From Sneathiella sedimenti (GTDB lineage Bacteria > Pseudomonadota > Alphaproteobacteria > Sneathiellales > Sneathiellaceae), in contig NZ_JAFLNC010000004.1 of the NCBI RefSeq assembly GCF_017313765.1, positions 248,001 through 312,000 of the forward strand: a DNA stretch of 64,000 nucleotides, written 5' to 3'. How positions within the stretch are numbered: the first letter of the stretch is position 1; every line of letters begins with the position of its first letter. The translations under genes and the position numbers were made by a program. Of the stretch, positions 7,029 through 17,412 are shown in pieces. The notes beneath the pieces were generated by a model that was not told where the DNA came from, did not search any database, and worked only from the letters and a program-made list of their open reading frames with translations.

Positions 7029-10015
7029 TCCTTTTTCTTTTTGCCGGCGAGATGCGCGTGCAACAGCCGGTCGATATCGTCTTGGGCGCTTTTGAGCTTT
7101 TTAGCGAGCTCGTCGAAATTATCAACCTCCGCGGCGGCGGCAAGGGCATTTTTCAGGGCGAGCGGGATGGTCTCGTCGATTTTCCGGCCGCCAAGGCAGA
7201 GCTGCTTGAGGCCGCTGATATTGAGGTAGAGCCGGAGGATTTCGACCAGCCTGTCGGCCACATCCGGCGCTAAAATCCCTTCTGACTTCATGACCTTCAG
7301 GCTGTCCATGGAATTGGGATCGAGGATGTCCGGATGATCCGGGCCATGCTTAAGGCGGAGATACTGGCAGAGGAATTCAAGGTCCATGAGCCCGCCGACG
7401 GCATGCTTGATGGCAAGCGGGTTGTCACTGCCATGCTGTTTCAGCACCCGCGTCCGCATGTCGAGCGTATCTTTACGGATTTTCTCGCTGTCGCGCCGGG
7501 TGAGGGCGATTTCGCGCAGCATTTTCTCGGTTTTCTCGCAGAGCGCCGCATCGCCCGCGACCACGCGCGCCCGGGTGAGGGCCAGATGCTCCCATGTCCA
7601 GGCCTCGTCCTCATAATATTTGCGGATACTCTCGATCGGCAGGGAGATCGGACCTGACTTGCCATGCGGCCGGAGCCGCATATCGACCTCATAGAGCTTT
7701 CCCTCGCCGGTATGAACGCTGAGCGCGTTGATAAGGCGTTGGCAAAAGCGGGTATAGTAGAGGCCCGCCGAGATGGGCTTTTTGCCGTCGGTCATCATGC
7801 CGTCTTCCGGGGTCTCGAAGACGAAGATCAGGTCCGCGTCCGAGGCTGGGGTCATCTGCCGGCTGCCCAGCTTGCCCATGGCGATCACCGCGAATTCCCC
7901 GCCCGGCACGACGCCGTGGGCAGTGGCGAATTCCTCCCGCACCTTGACCAGCATCGCGTCGAGGATCACCTCGCACAAATCGGAGAAGGCGGGACCGGCG
8001 GCGACCGTCGCGCCAAGGCCGGAGCCGTGGTCGACGTTATCGAGGATCTGCACGCCCAGGCGGAACTTGCGGTCGTTCGCCCAGCGGCGGGTATAGTCGA
8101 GCACATCCTGGAAATCCCGCGCCGTGGAGAGGATCAACTCGAGATCGGCCGCGAGAAAATCGCGCGGCGGCAGCGGCGCCATGAATTCCGTATCCAGCAC
8201 CCCGTCAAGCAGCATCGGGTTCCCCGAGAGCGTCTCCGCCAGCTCCGGCGCCATGCCCATGATCTTCGCCAGCAGCTTGAGCAGGCTCGGGTGCGCCTTG
8301 AACATGGTGAAAAGCTGGACCCCGGCGGGCAGCTTTTGCAGGAACACGTCGAAGCGGGTGAAGGCGGCGTCGGGATTGCTGGTGTCCCCGAGCGACTCGA
8401 GGATTTGCGGCATCAGCGCGGTGAGGATCTGCTGCGTACGGACATTGCGGGTCGAGCGGTAGCGGCCGTGGTGCCATTCGCGCACTGTCTGCGAGACGGC
8501 GCTGGTGTTCTCGAAGCCGAGCTCGGCCAGCGACTTGAGGGTTTCCGGGTCATCCTCTGCCCCGGTGAAGACCAGACGACCCGCCTTGCGGTCCGGCGTT
8601 TCCTCGAACGCGAACAGGGCGTCGTAATGGCCCTGCACGGTTTCCAGGGTGGTGCGCAATTCCTTGCGAAACGCCTCTGCCTCGTCATAGCCGAAGAAGA
8701 CACCGAGTTTCCGGAACTCCTCCGGGTCCTCGGGCAGCAGCTGCGTCTGCTCGTCATGGGTCATCTGCAGGCGATGTTCCAGCTCGCGAAGATATATATA
8801 AGCCTCCTGCAGTTCTTCCCGTACCGTTGCGTCAATCTTGCCCGCCGCGGCAAGCTGCGACAGGGTGCCGAGGGTCGTGACCTCGCGGAGCAGCGGATTG
8901 CGCCCGCCCTCGATCAGTTGCTGGGTCTGGCAGAAAAACTCGATCTCGCGGATCCCGCCGCGACCGATCTTGATGTTATGGCCCTCCAGCGAGATTTTCG
9001 AGAATCCCTTGTGAGTATGTATCTGCGACTTGATCGCCTGAATATCCTCGATTGCCGCGAAATCCATGGACTTGCGCCAGATAAAGGGGGTGAGGAAGGT
9101 GACGAATTCCCGCCCGGCCTTGAGGTCGCCGGCGATGGCGCGGGCCTTGATCATGGCGGCGCGCTCCCAGTTCTGGCCCTGACTCTCGTAATAGACATGG
9201 GCAGCGCCGACGGAAAGCGCGATCGGCGTTGCGCCGGGGTCTGGCCGGAGCCGGAGGTCGGTGCGAAAGACATAACCGTCGCGGGTACGCTCCTGCATCA
9301 TGGTGACAAGGTTGCGGGCGATCTTGACGAAGCAGTCCTGGACCGAGCGGCGACCGGTATAGCTCGTCTTCGCGGCGTCGAAGAGGACGATGAGATCAAT
9401 GTCGGAGGAATAGTTAAGCTCTCTCGCGCCGAGCTTGCCCATGCCGATGATGATCAGGCCGCTGTCCCTTCTCGGATCGTCAGGGTGGGGCAGGACCAGT
9501 TCGCCCTTATCGCTTGCCGTCTTCAGCAGATGGCGGCAGCAGAAATCCACCGCCGTATCGGCGAAGGTCGAGAGCACACCGGTGATCTTCATCAGCTCCC
9601 AGACTTTCCCCATGTCGCAGAGCGCCGTCAGCAGGGCGATCCGCCGCTTGGCAACACGCAGCGCCGCCATCACCGCATCGCGCTCCGCCTCCAGATGGCA
9701 ATCCGCCTGCAGCGCGTTATATATCCACTGAAGCGTCCGGTCAGCGCCGTCCTCCACCAGATGACGGAGGAGATGCGGCTCCATCAGAAGGCAGCTTGAA
9801 AGAAACGGGCTGTTGCCAAAAACGCTGGTGAGGATCTGCGGGCCTGTTTCCGTGCCCTCAAGCTGCTTGGCAAAGGCCGCGAGTTCAGGGTCGGTGGCGG
9901 TGACTTCCTGCCAGCTTTGAAGGCCGACGGCAAGCAGTTCCGGATCGCCGGGTGAGGGAAGATCCGCCATCACATCGGCGAACGGGATTTTTTTAATTTC
10001 TGCGATATCCTGCAT
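7025..10015 (-). CDS. glnE: Bifunctional glutamine synthetase adenylyltransferase/adenylyl-removing enzyme
   Basis: The roughly 996-residue protein has two nucleotidyltransferase domains. The N-terminal adenylyl-removing domain carries GMGKLGARELNYSSDIDL near residue 195. The C-terminal adenylylating domain carries AMGKLGSRQMTPASDADL near 710. Helical regions, including the GlnD/PII-responsive linker, lie between and after them. It switches glutamine synthetase activity by adding or removing AMP under PII control. I prefer the ATG at 10015, which has GGA 6 nt upstream; an ATG at 10033 would make 1002 residues and overlap the start of the divergent gene. It heads a probable glnE-bcp-DUF455 operon. 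Confidence 0.95.
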   Translation of the reverse strand: MQDIAEIKKIPFADVMADLPSPGDPELLAVGLQSWQEVTATDPELAAFAKQLEGTETGPQILTSVFGNSPFLSSCLLMEPHLLRHLVEDGADRTLQWIYNALQADCHLEAERDAVMAALRVAKRRIALLTALCDMGKVWELMKITGVLSTFADTAVDFCCRHLLKTASDKGELVLPHPDDPRRDSGLIIIGMGKLGARELNYSSDIDLIVLFDAAKTSYTGRRSVQDCFVKIARNLVTMMQERTRDGYVFRTDLRLRPDPGATPIALSVGAAHVYYESQGQNWERAAMIKARAIAGDLKAGREFVTFLTPFIWRKSMDFAAIEDIQAIKSQIHTHKGFSKISLEGHNIKIGRGGIREIEFFCQTQQLIEGGRNPLLREVTTLGTLSQLAAAGKIDATVREELQEAYIYLRELEHRLQMTHDEQTQLLPEDPEEFRKLGVFFGYDEAEAFRKELRTTLETVQGHYDALFAFEETPDRKAGRLVFTGAEDDPETLKSLAELGFENTSAVSQTVREWHHGRYRSTRNVRTQQILTALMPQILESLGDTSNPDAAFTRFDVFLQKLPAGVQLFTMFKAHPSLLKLLAKIMGMAPELAETLSGNPMLLDGVLDTEFMAPLPPRDFLAADLELILSTARDFQDVLDYTRRWANDRKFRLGVQILDNVDHGSGLGATVAAGPAFSDLCEVILDAMLVKVREEFATAHGVVPGGEFAVIAMGKLGSRQMTPASDADLIFVFETPEDGMMTDGKKPISAGLYYTRFCQRLINALSVHTGEGKLYEVDMRLRPHGKSGPISLPIESIRKYYEDEAWTWEHLALTRARVVAGDAALCEKTEKMLREIALTRRDSEKIRKDTLDMRTRVLKQHGSDNPLAIKHAVGGLMDLEFLCQYLRLKHGPDHPDILDPNSMDSLKVMKSEGILAPDVADRLVEILRLYLNISGLKQLCLGGRKIDETIPLALKNALAAAAEVDNFDELAKKLKSAQDDIDRLLHAHLAGKKKKE

Positions 10016-10031
10016 TCCTAATCCGGGTTGC

Positions 10032-13000
10032 ATGGGTTACGATAATGAAATCAATTATCAGGACAGACTTTTTTTATACAAGCCTTATTCAGAGCGAATT
10101 TCTCAATTGGTTAAAGCATCCTCCAGATTAGTGTACCGGATCCTGATGGGAGCCGTCGTCCTTGTCTTTGTCGCGGCGCTGGCGTTGATCGCGGGGCTGT
10201 CGCGCGGGCCGATGTCGTTGTCCTTTGTCGAGCCCTATGTCGTGCAGATACTGCAGGTGCAGTATCCGGAGGTCAAATTCGACTTCAGCAATCTCGAGCT
10301 GGAATGGAACGGTCGCGACAAGAACCTGATGGTCGCCATCGACAATCTCGAGATTTCCGACGAGACGCGAAAAGTCGCCTCCATCCCCGATGTGACAATG
10401 GTGTTCAGCGGCGAGGCGTTGCTGCGCGGCCGGATCGCCCCGGCGGAGCTGGAATTCACCGGCCTCAAGATCCGCCTGACCCGCAACAAGGCGGGGGAGA
10501 TCAAGTTCGGTTATGAACATAGCCTGATGGCTGAACGCGGGACCAGCGGGGGCCTGACCCGCGATACAGACGAGAGCGCCGAGGATGTCCCCGTGGCGGA
10601 CGAGTATCTCAATATCCTCAATGAGTTGAGCAAGGAGCCGGACCCGGAGAGCCTGACGGGTTATCTCCAGCGGCTGGAACTCTATGATTCCGCGGTCTTT
10701 ATCGAAGATGAAATCCTAGGCCGTTTCTGGCGGGTGACCGGTGCCGATGTGTTCGTGTGGCGGGAGAACCGGGGCCTCAGCGGGCAGGCCAGCGGCCTGA
10801 TCAAGGTCGGGAACGAGAATGTCTCCGTGGTTGCGTTTGGTGATTATGACCGGGACTACAAGCGCACCCGGATCGACGGCCAGTTCAGTGACCTGCCGCT
10901 GCCGCTGGTCGGGGCACAGGTGGCGGAACTTGACATCCTGAAGGGGGTTAAACTCTCCCTGTCCGGGCATGTGAATGCCGACCTCGACGAGAAATTCAGT
11001 TTTGATTCCCTCGGCTTCGATGTGACGGCCGGTGCCGGCGAGATTGACCTGCCGGAGCTGTATAAGGAGCCGCTCTCCATTGACAGCCTCTCGGTATCGG
11101 GCGAGGTGACGGGCGATTTCCGGAAGATCACCCTTGAAAGCGTGACAGCGGAAACCCTGGGAACCTCTGTCGTGATGGAGGGGGTTGTTGACGTGGCAGA
11201 GGCGGGCACGGGCCTGACTCTTGCGGGCAGCCTCCGGGATCTTGCCGTCGATAACCTCGGGCGGTTCTGGCCTTACTCCATGGCCAGCAACGGCTATGAC
11301 TGGGTAACCAAGAATATCCGCGGCGGGAAAGTGCCCCAGGCGAGCTTCACCATAGACCTGCCGCCCGGCGCGCTGGAAAGCGGGGAAATCCCGAAAGACT
11401 CCGTCGTCCTGAAATTCGATATCAAGGGCACGTCTGCCGACTATTATTCACCGCTACCCAAGGTGACGGATATCGACGGGAGCGCGGTACTGACCGAAAC
11501 CGGGGTCTCCATAACCGGCATGACCGGAAAACTTGGCAGTCTCGATGTGACGTCGGACAAGGTGATCATCAACGAGTTTGATAAATATGACCAGCTCGCC
11601 GATATTGCCATCCGCGTGACGGGGAGCAGCCGGGAAATCTTCACCTTCCTCGATCTGGAGCCGCTCGGCCTCGCCACCCCCTATGGCATTGTACCGTCGG
11701 CGATGACGGGGACGGGAACGGTAGATGCATCGTTCAAGTTTCCGTTGCGTTTCGATTTGCAGCTTGAAAACGTCAAATACGCGGCCAATGGCGATTTCAC
11801 CGAGGCGACCATCCCTGACGTGGCGGAGAATTATACCCTGACCAAGGGCGCGCTGAACGTCGCCGTCGATCCGAAAGGCGTGCAGGTCTCGGGCACGGCG
11901 GCGCTCAATGACGTCCCGGCAAAAATCGAGGCAGAAAGCTGGTTTACGGGGGCGAAGGAAGGCCATCGCCGCTATGTGCTGACCGCCACCCCCGATGATG
12001 CGGCGCGCAAGGCGCTCCATCTCGATACGTCGTATTTGGCGGGGCCCATGAAGGCGAAGGTGACCCTGGAAACCATTCCTGACGGGCGCGCAAGCGGTGC
12101 AATCAAGCTCGACCTCACGGACACCGAGATCAAGGTGGATGCCCTGCACTGGACGAAGGCGGCGAGCGTCGCCGGCCAGTTTGCGGCGGAGATCAACTCG
12201 ACGGCCGGGGATGTGACGACACTGTCCAACATTGCGGTTACCGCCGGGGATCTCGTGGCCAGCGGCACGGCGATTTTGAAAGAGGACCTGCTCGCGGAAC
12301 TGACTCTGCCCTCCGTCCGCTATGGGGAGAATGATTTTGGTCTCGTCTTCAGCCAGGCGCAGCTTGGCAAAATGGCGGTCAAGGTGCGCGGCGCGCAATT
12401 CGATCTAAAGCCGTTCGTGGTCGCGACCTATGACCTGAACGAAGTGGATGTCGATGGCCCGGAAGAGAACCGCTTGATCGATATTCATGTCGATATGGAC
12501 CGGGTGCTGCTCGATCACGACCTGACCCTCGACAATGTCGCCGCCGACATGAGTATTGACGGAAATCTCATAACGACCGGGATGGCCCAAGGGAAGTTCA
12601 AGGGCGAGAAGAGCTTTGATTTCGAAATCATCCCCTCGGCCAAGGGACGGCTCGTCACCTTTATTTCCGATGACGCGGGATCGCTCTTTCGCGGCCTTGA
12701 TCTCTACGACGATTTTCGCGACGGCAACCTGAAGCTGACCGCCGAGATTGACGACAGCCAACCCTCCCGCCCGGCGGAGGGAACGGTCGCGATCAAGGAT
12801 GTGCGGGTTGTGAATGCGCCGGTGCTCGGCAAGATCCTGACCCTCGGCTCCCTCGGCGGTATTGTTGACCTGCTGCGCGGGGAGGGGATGGTCTTCGCGA
12901 CGGTGGAAGGGCCCTTCACTTATGAGAACGGCATTTTCACCACCAAGGATTTCCGCGCCATCGGGTCCATCGGCATCACGCTGACCGGCACGGTGGACCA

Positions 13001-13289
13001 GCCTGCGAACAAGATTGACATGTTCGGCACGGTGATCCCGTCCTATACATTAAATTCCATGCTTGGGAATATACCGATCCTTGGCACCCTGCTCGTCGGC
13101 AAGAAGGGGGAGGGAATTTTCGGCTTCTCCTACAAGGTGCGGGGCGGGCTGGAAGATCCGGATATCAGCGTCAACGCCGTCTCGGCGCTGGCGCCTGGTA
13201 TCCTCCGCCGCATGTTCTTCGAGCCCTGGGACCAGGACGATATCCAGCCGCCGTCAACAAACAAGCCCAACAACCGCCAGAGCCCGTAA
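10032..13289 (+). CDS. Large AsmA/YhdP-like envelope protein (DUF3971)
   Basis: This is a 1085-residue protein with a short cytoplasmic N-terminus and one transmembrane helix at about residues 36-57. The rest is a very long periplasmic beta-rich region of the DUF3971/AsmA_2 type, with features such as SLSFVEPYV, LEWNGRDKNL and the C-terminal LGKILTLGSLGGIVDLLRGEG. Such AsmA-like proteins are proposed to form hydrophobic grooves bridging inner and outer membranes for phospholipid transport. The ATG lies within CATG at 10031-10034, head to head with glnE, and lacks a clear SD, so the start is uncertain. The tail is proline- and asparagine-rich. Confidence 0.88.
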   Translation: MGYDNEINYQDRLFLYKPYSERISQLVKASSRLVYRILMGAVVLVFVAALALIAGLSRGPMSLSFVEPYVVQILQVQYPEVKFDFSNLELEWNGRDKNLMVAIDNLEISDETRKVASIPDVTMVFSGEALLRGRIAPAELEFTGLKIRLTRNKAGEIKFGYEHSLMAERGTSGGLTRDTDESAEDVPVADEYLNILNELSKEPDPESLTGYLQRLELYDSAVFIEDEILGRFWRVTGADVFVWRENRGLSGQASGLIKVGNENVSVVAFGDYDRDYKRTRIDGQFSDLPLPLVGAQVAELDILKGVKLSLSGHVNADLDEKFSFDSLGFDVTAGAGEIDLPELYKEPLSIDSLSVSGEVTGDFRKITLESVTAETLGTSVVMEGVVDVAEAGTGLTLAGSLRDLAVDNLGRFWPYSMASNGYDWVTKNIRGGKVPQASFTIDLPPGALESGEIPKDSVVLKFDIKGTSADYYSPLPKVTDIDGSAVLTETGVSITGMTGKLGSLDVTSDKVIINEFDKYDQLADIAIRVTGSSREIFTFLDLEPLGLATPYGIVPSAMTGTGTVDASFKFPLRFDLQLENVKYAANGDFTEATIPDVAENYTLTKGALNVAVDPKGVQVSGTAALNDVPAKIEAESWFTGAKEGHRRYVLTATPDDAARKALHLDTSYLAGPMKAKVTLETIPDGRASGAIKLDLTDTEIKVDALHWTKAASVAGQFAAEINSTAGDVTTLSNIAVTAGDLVASGTAILKEDLLAELTLPSVRYGENDFGLVFSQAQLGKMAVKVRGAQFDLKPFVVATYDLNEVDVDGPEENRLIDIHVDMDRVLLDHDLTLDNVAADMSIDGNLITTGMAQGKFKGEKSFDFEIIPSAKGRLVTFISDDAGSLFRGLDLYDDFRDGNLKLTAEIDDSQPSRPAEGTVAIKDVRVVNAPVLGKILTLGSLGGIVDLLRGEGMVFATVEGPFTYENGIFTTKDFRAIGSIGITLTGTVDQPANKIDMFGTVIPSYTLNSMLGNIPILGTLLVGKKGEGIFGFSYKVRGGLEDPDISVNAVSALAPGILRRMFFEPWDQDDIQPPSTNKPNNRQSP

Positions 13290-13294
13290 GCGGG

Positions 13295-14548
13295 TCAGAC
13301 CGGCTGGATCAGGTAGTGCCGCTTCTTGCCGGCGGAAAGCTTGATCCGTCCGTCAGGGTCGAGGTCGCTGAGGCTGATTGTCGCTTTTTCGTCCGCGATT
13401 TTCTCGTCATTGAGGCGCGCGCCGCCCCCCTTGATGAGTTTCCGCGCTTCGGAATTTGATCCGGCTAGGCCTGCCCGCTGAAACAGCGCGGCGGCGGGAA
13501 TGCCGGCTTCAAGCTCACCCTTCGGCACGTCCAGCGTCGGCAGCCCTTCCGCCGTCTGGCCCATCTCGAAGGTCTGCCGGGCGGTTTCGGCCGCGGCCTC
13601 GGCGGCGGCCTTGCCATGGGCCATCTCGGTGCAGGCATCGGCGAGAATTTTCTTCGCGTCGTTCAGCTCCGCACCTTCAAGCTTTTCAAGCCGTGCAATC
13701 TCGTCCATCGGGATTTCGGTAAACAGCCGCAGGAACTTGCCGACATCGGCATCTTCCGTGTTGCGCCAGAACTGCCAGTAGTCATAGGCGCTCAGCATAT
13801 CTTCATTGAGCCAGATCGCGCCGCCCAGTGTCTTGCCCATCTTCCCGCCGGAAGCGGTGGTGAGCAGCGGCGAGGTCAGGCCGAACAGGGAAAAGCCGTT
13901 GGTCCGGCGGCCGAGCTCAACGCCATTGACGATATTGCCCCATTGATCGGAGCCGCCAAGCTGCAGGCTGCAATTGTATTTCTTCTTCAGCTCGACGAAG
14001 TCGTAGGCCTGCAGGATCATGTAGTTGAACTCGAGGAAGGTCATGGACTCCTCGCGCTCCAGCCGGAGTTTCACGCTGTCGAAGGAGAGCATCCGGTTGA
14101 TCGAGAAATGCGGTCCGTACTCACGCAGGAACGGAATGTACTCGATCTTGTCGAGCCAGTCCGCGTTATTGACCATGATCGCGTCCGTCGGCCCGTCCCC
14201 GAAGGTGAGGAACTTTTCGAACACCTTCTTGATACCGGCCATGTTTTCCTCAATGGCTTCATCGGTGATCAGCGGGCGGCTTTCATCGCGCCCGGTCGGA
14301 TCGCCGACCTTCGTCGTCCCGCCGCCCATCAGCACGATCGGCTTGTGCCCGGCCTTCTGCAGGCGGCGCAGGATCATGATCTGCATGAGGCTGCCCGCAT
14401 GGAGGCTTTTCGCCGTACAGTCAAAACCGATATAGGCGGTCACGATATCATCAGCAAAAGCTTTATCCAGCGCGTCGATATCTGTACATTGGTGCAGGTA
14501 GCCGCGTTCAGTGAAGACTTTCAGGAAGTCGGAGCGTAATTCGGTCAT
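13295..14548 (-). CDS. tyrS: Tyrosyl-tRNA synthetase
   Basis: The 417-residue class I synthetase has the HIGH-like HAGS at about residue 50 within [13 protein letters not shown]. The tyrosine-binding [12 protein letters not shown] sits near 205-215, and the KMSKS-equivalent GGKMGKT near 235. An S4 RNA-binding domain covers the last 60 residues ([10 protein letters not shown]). It charges tRNA-Tyr. The ATG at 14548 gives the usual N-terminus MTELRSDF; a GTG at 14566 would add six residues with no SD. It is divergent from anmK, a common alphaproteobacterial arrangement. Only 5 bp separate its end from the AsmA-like gene. Confidence 0.97.
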   Translation of the reverse strand: MTELRSDFLKVFTERGYLHQCTDIDALDKAFADDIVTAYIGFDCTAKSLHAGSLMQIMILRRLQKAGHKPIVLMGGGTTKVGDPTGRDESRPLITDEAIEENMAGIKKVFEKFLTFGDGPTDAIMVNNADWLDKIEYIPFLREYGPHFSINRMLSFDSVKLRLEREESMTFLEFNYMILQAYDFVELKKKYNCSLQLGGSDQWGNIVNGVELGRRTNGFSLFGLTSPLLTTASGGKMGKTLGGAIWLNEDMLSAYDYWQFWRNTEDADVGKFLRLFTEIPMDEIARLEKLEGAELNDAKKILADACTEMAHGKAAAEAAAETARQTFEMGQTAEGLPTLDVPKGELEAGIPAAALFQRAGLAGSNSEARKLIKGGGARLNDEKIADEKATISLSDLDPDGRIKLSAGKKRHYLIQPV

Positions 14549-14630
14549 GGAACTTGATTCTGTCACTTAGAGTTAAAGAGCGCCATCGTTTAGCACATAT
14601 GGGAACCAGATTAAAAGTGCGGTATGACAC

Positions 14631-15758
14631 ATGACGTCAATAAAACAAAAACAGGACCAAATTAAACCCCTTCGCGCCCTTGGATTGATGAGCGGCACGT
14701 CGCTCGACGGGGTCGACGCGGCGATTATCGAAACGGATGGAGAGACGGTTTCCAGCCATGGTCCCGTCCACTCCGTTCCCTATGAGCCCGAATTCCGGGC
14801 GCGCCTGCGCGATGTCCTCGGGAAGAGGGGCGCGCCGGGGACGCTGATTGCGGATTTTACCCGGTTGCAGGCGGACTTTGTCCTTGCGCTGCTGAAGGCG
14901 AATAACATGACGCCGCCTGATATTGATTTGGTCGGCTTTCACGGCCAGACCATCTTTCATGACCCGAAGAACCGCGTGACGGTGCAGATCGGCGATGGCG
15001 CGATGATGGCGGAACTGACGGGCATTGATACGGTGGCCGAGTTTCGCCATGACGATGTGGCCGCGGGCGGCGAGGGAGCGCCCTTCGCGCCGCTCTATCA
15101 CCGGGCGCTTGCCCGCGATCTCGACGGACCGCTTGCCGTGCTCAATCTCGGCGGGGTCGGAAATGTCACCTATATCAATGGCGATGAGGTGCTGGCCTTT
15201 GATACCGGGCCCGCCAATGCGCTGATGGATGACTGGATCCTGACCCACACGGGCCAGCCGTTCGATGATGGCGGCAGGATCGCCGCGTCAGGGCAGGTGA
15301 ATGAGCCGGTGCTCGCCCGGCTGCTCGATAACCCGTATTTCGATCTGAAACCGCCGAAAAGCCTCGATCGCGATGAATTTCCGGTGGCGGAACTCCTCTC
15401 GGGTCTGGGGCTCGAGGAGGGGGCGGCGACACTCCTGCATTTCACCAGCGAGAGCATCCGCCGCGCGCTGCGTCACCTCCCGGGAAAACCGAACCGCTGG
15501 CTGTTGACCGGCGGCGGGCGCAAGAACCCGGCGCTGGTACTGGCGATCGAGACGGTTGTCGGGGTGCCGGTCGAGCCGGTCGAGGCGGTCGGCTGGCGCG
15601 GCGATGACCTGGAGGCGGAGGCGTTTGCCTTCCTCGCGGTCCGGAGTGTCCGTGGCCTGCCGCTCAGCCTGCCGACGACGACGGGCGTGCCGACGCCGAT
15701 GTCGGGCGGGCGCTTCTACCCCGCACAGTCGAAAAAAGCGCGGATCGGCGTGAGCTAG
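14631..15758 (+). CDS. anmK: Anhydro-N-acetylmuramic acid kinase
   Basis: The 375-residue sugar kinase has the family N-terminal ATP-binding GLMSGTSLDGVDAA at about residues 18-31 and GFHGQTIFHDP near 103. LNLGGVGNVTYI is near 170, and the C-terminal WLLTGGGRKNP near 290. It phosphorylates and opens 1,6-anhydro-MurNAc from recycled peptidoglycan, producing MurNAc-6-phosphate. The stop overlaps the converging hydrolase stop by 4 bp. The N-terminal 15 residues, rich in K and Q, are not conserved. Confidence 0.96.
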   Translation: MTSIKQKQDQIKPLRALGLMSGTSLDGVDAAIIETDGETVSSHGPVHSVPYEPEFRARLRDVLGKRGAPGTLIADFTRLQADFVLALLKANNMTPPDIDLVGFHGQTIFHDPKNRVTVQIGDGAMMAELTGIDTVAEFRHDDVAAGGEGAPFAPLYHRALARDLDGPLAVLNLGGVGNVTYINGDEVLAFDTGPANALMDDWILTHTGQPFDDGGRIAASGQVNEPVLARLLDNPYFDLKPPKSLDRDEFPVAELLSGLGLEEGAATLLHFTSESIRRALRHLPGKPNRWLLTGGGRKNPALVLAIETVVGVPVEPVEAVGWRGDDLEAEAFAFLAVRSVRGLPLSLPTTTGVPTPMSGGRFYPAQSKKARIGVS

Positions 15759-16417
15759 TCCGCGTCGTCCTCATCTGTGCCGTTCAGGCGCATGTCGAGA
15801 TAGTCGTCGACGGAGGCCATCAGTTTGTCGAGGCTGTTCTCGAAGAAATGGTCTGCGTCGGGAATCTCGTCATAATGAATGGTGATGCCCTTTTGCGCCT
15901 TCAGCTTCTCGACCAGCTTCTTGATATCCTTTCGCGGCACCAGAACGTCCTGGTCGCCATGAATGATAATGCCTGACGACGGGCAGGGGGCGAGGAAGGA
16001 AAAGTCATACATGTTCGCGGGCGGGGCGACGGAGATGAACCCGGCGACTTCCGGCCGGCGCATCAGCAGCTGCATGGAAATCCACGCGCCGAAGGAAAAG
16101 CCGCCGATCCAGACGGCCGGGGCATTCGGGTTATGGGTCTGCATCCAGTCAAGCGCGGCGGCGGCATCGGACAACTCGCCCACGCCGTGATCATAATCGC
16201 CCTGGCTGCGGCCGACTCCGCGGAAATTGAAGCGAAGCACAGAGAAACCGCGCTTCTTGAAGGTGGTAAAGAGGTTGTAGACGACCTTGTTATTCATGGC
16301 GCCGCCATACTGCGGATGCGGATGGAGGATCAGGGCGAGGGGAGCGTTCGGATTGTCTGAATGGTGATACCGCCCTTCCAGGCGTCCTTCGGGTCCATTA
16401 AAAATAACGTCAGGCAT
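15755..16417 (-). CDS. Alpha/beta hydrolase
   Basis: The 220-residue single-domain hydrolase has nucleophile elbow GFSFG near residue 108. The oxyanion HPHPQYGGAMNNKVV is at about 32-46 and FRGVGRSQG near 65. A catalytic Asp lies in HGDQDVLVP near 155, and a late His in DADHFFEN. This short form, with HPHP and MNNK motifs, is widespread in alphaproteobacteria and resembles dienelactone hydrolase-like esterases without an assigned substrate. It has no signal peptide, so it is cytoplasmic. It ends in a 4-bp overlap with anmK. Confidence 0.85.
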   Translation of the reverse strand: MPDVIFNGPEGRLEGRYHHSDNPNAPLALILHPHPQYGGAMNNKVVYNLFTTFKKRGFSVLRFNFRGVGRSQGDYDHGVGELSDAAAALDWMQTHNPNAPAVWIGGFSFGAWISMQLLMRRPEVAGFISVAPPANMYDFSFLAPCPSSGIIIHGDQDVLVPRKDIKKLVEKLKAQKGITIHYDEIPDADHFFENSLDKLMASVDDYLDMRLNGTDEDDAD

Positions 16418-16530
16418 TTTTTTTCTATTTCCTACAGCAGCTTCTATATTGAGCCGGATACACCATGGATATGGCCCTTTTTTCGGCTTGCGCCAGCGAG
16501 AAACGCGTCACGGGAACACCAATAGTATCC

Positions 16531-16560
16531 TTGACGGTTCCTCAGATATACATATATCTG
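16531..16560 (+). promoter_or_regulatory. Promoter with overlapping palindrome upstream of cysE
   Basis: TTGACG (16531-16536) is followed after 16 bp by TATATC (16553-16558). A dyad CAGATATA-NN-TATATCTG (16543-16560) covers the spacer and -10. Its placement suggests repression of the cysE operon by an unidentified factor. The rest of 16418-16631 shows no gene. Confidence 0.5.
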
Positions 16561-16631
16561 TTAGGTATGGGCGCTTTAAACCTCAGGTGAATTCCGCTAC
16601 AAGAGCGGCACAATACAGAAGGTAAGGGCAA

Positions 16632-17396
16632 ATGTTCAAGCATATTAGCGAAGAAATTACTTGCGTGATGGAACGGGACCCGGCAGCAAGAACCCGTTTG
16701 GAGGTTGCGCTGCTCTATCAAGGCTTCCATGCGGTCGTCTTTCACCGTCTCGCTCATTGGCTGTGGGAGCGTAACTGGCGCCTGCTTGCGCGGCTGCTCT
16801 CGCAGTTCAGCCGCTTCCTCACCGGCATCGAAATCCACCCCGGCGCGAAGATCGGTCGCAAGCTCTTTATCGACCATGGCATGGGTGTCGTGATCGGTGA
16901 AACGTCGGAAATCGGCGATAATGTAACCCTTTATCATGACGTGACGCTTGGTGGTGTCGCGCCCTCCATTGACTCCGATGCGCAGCGTGGCGTGAAGCGC
17001 CACCCGACGTTGGGGGATGATGTAATCATCGCCTCGGGTGCCCAGATCATCGGCCCAATTACCATTGGAAAATGTGCCCGCGTCGGGGCGAACTCGGTCG
17101 TTCTCAAGGATGTACCAGAACGTACGACGGTTGTCGGCGTCCCGGCCCGCGCGGTAAATGGTGCGGCAAAAAGTACGCAGGACAACAGATTCGCCGCCTA
17201 TGGTGTCGGGAATCATGATCTGCCTGACCCGGTTTTCAAAGTGATGGACGGCCTGCTCGACAAGGTGCAGTCACTTTCCATGCGCGTGGAAGAGCTGGAG
17301 AATGAACGCCGCACCCAGGCGGAGTCGCCGATTGCCCTCAAGCCGAAGAAAAAGCCGGCGGCGAGGACCGCAAGCAAGACAAAAGCGGATAGCTGA
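16632..17396 (+). CDS. cysE: Serine O-acetyltransferase
   Basis: The 254-residue enzyme is of the short EpsC-type. A helical N-terminus with HRLAHWLW (about 38-45) precedes the left-handed beta-helix, with hexapeptide turns from about 72 to 178. Active-site His residues are in [17 protein letters not shown] and LYHDVTLGG. It makes O-acetylserine for cysteine synthesis. The C-terminal extension from 185 is Lys/Ala-rich and lacks the classic GDGI feedback tail. A cysteine desulfurase follows after 16 bp, coupling cysteine production to sulfur mobilisation. Confidence 0.95.
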   Translation: MFKHISEEITCVMERDPAARTRLEVALLYQGFHAVVFHRLAHWLWERNWRLLARLLSQFSRFLTGIEIHPGAKIGRKLFIDHGMGVVIGETSEIGDNVTLYHDVTLGGVAPSIDSDAQRGVKRHPTLGDDVIIASGAQIIGPITIGKCARVGANSVVLKDVPERTTVVGVPARAVNGAAKSTQDNRFAAYGVGNHDLPDPVFKVMDGLLDKVQSLSMRVEELENERRTQAESPIALKPKKKPAARTASKTKADS

Positions 17397-17412
17397 TCTT
17401 TTCTAACTGAGC

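Noticed and set aside
7664-9799. 711-codon open frame opposite glnE
   Set aside because: It is the antisense shadow of the conserved glnE coding sequence and shows no recognisable domain.
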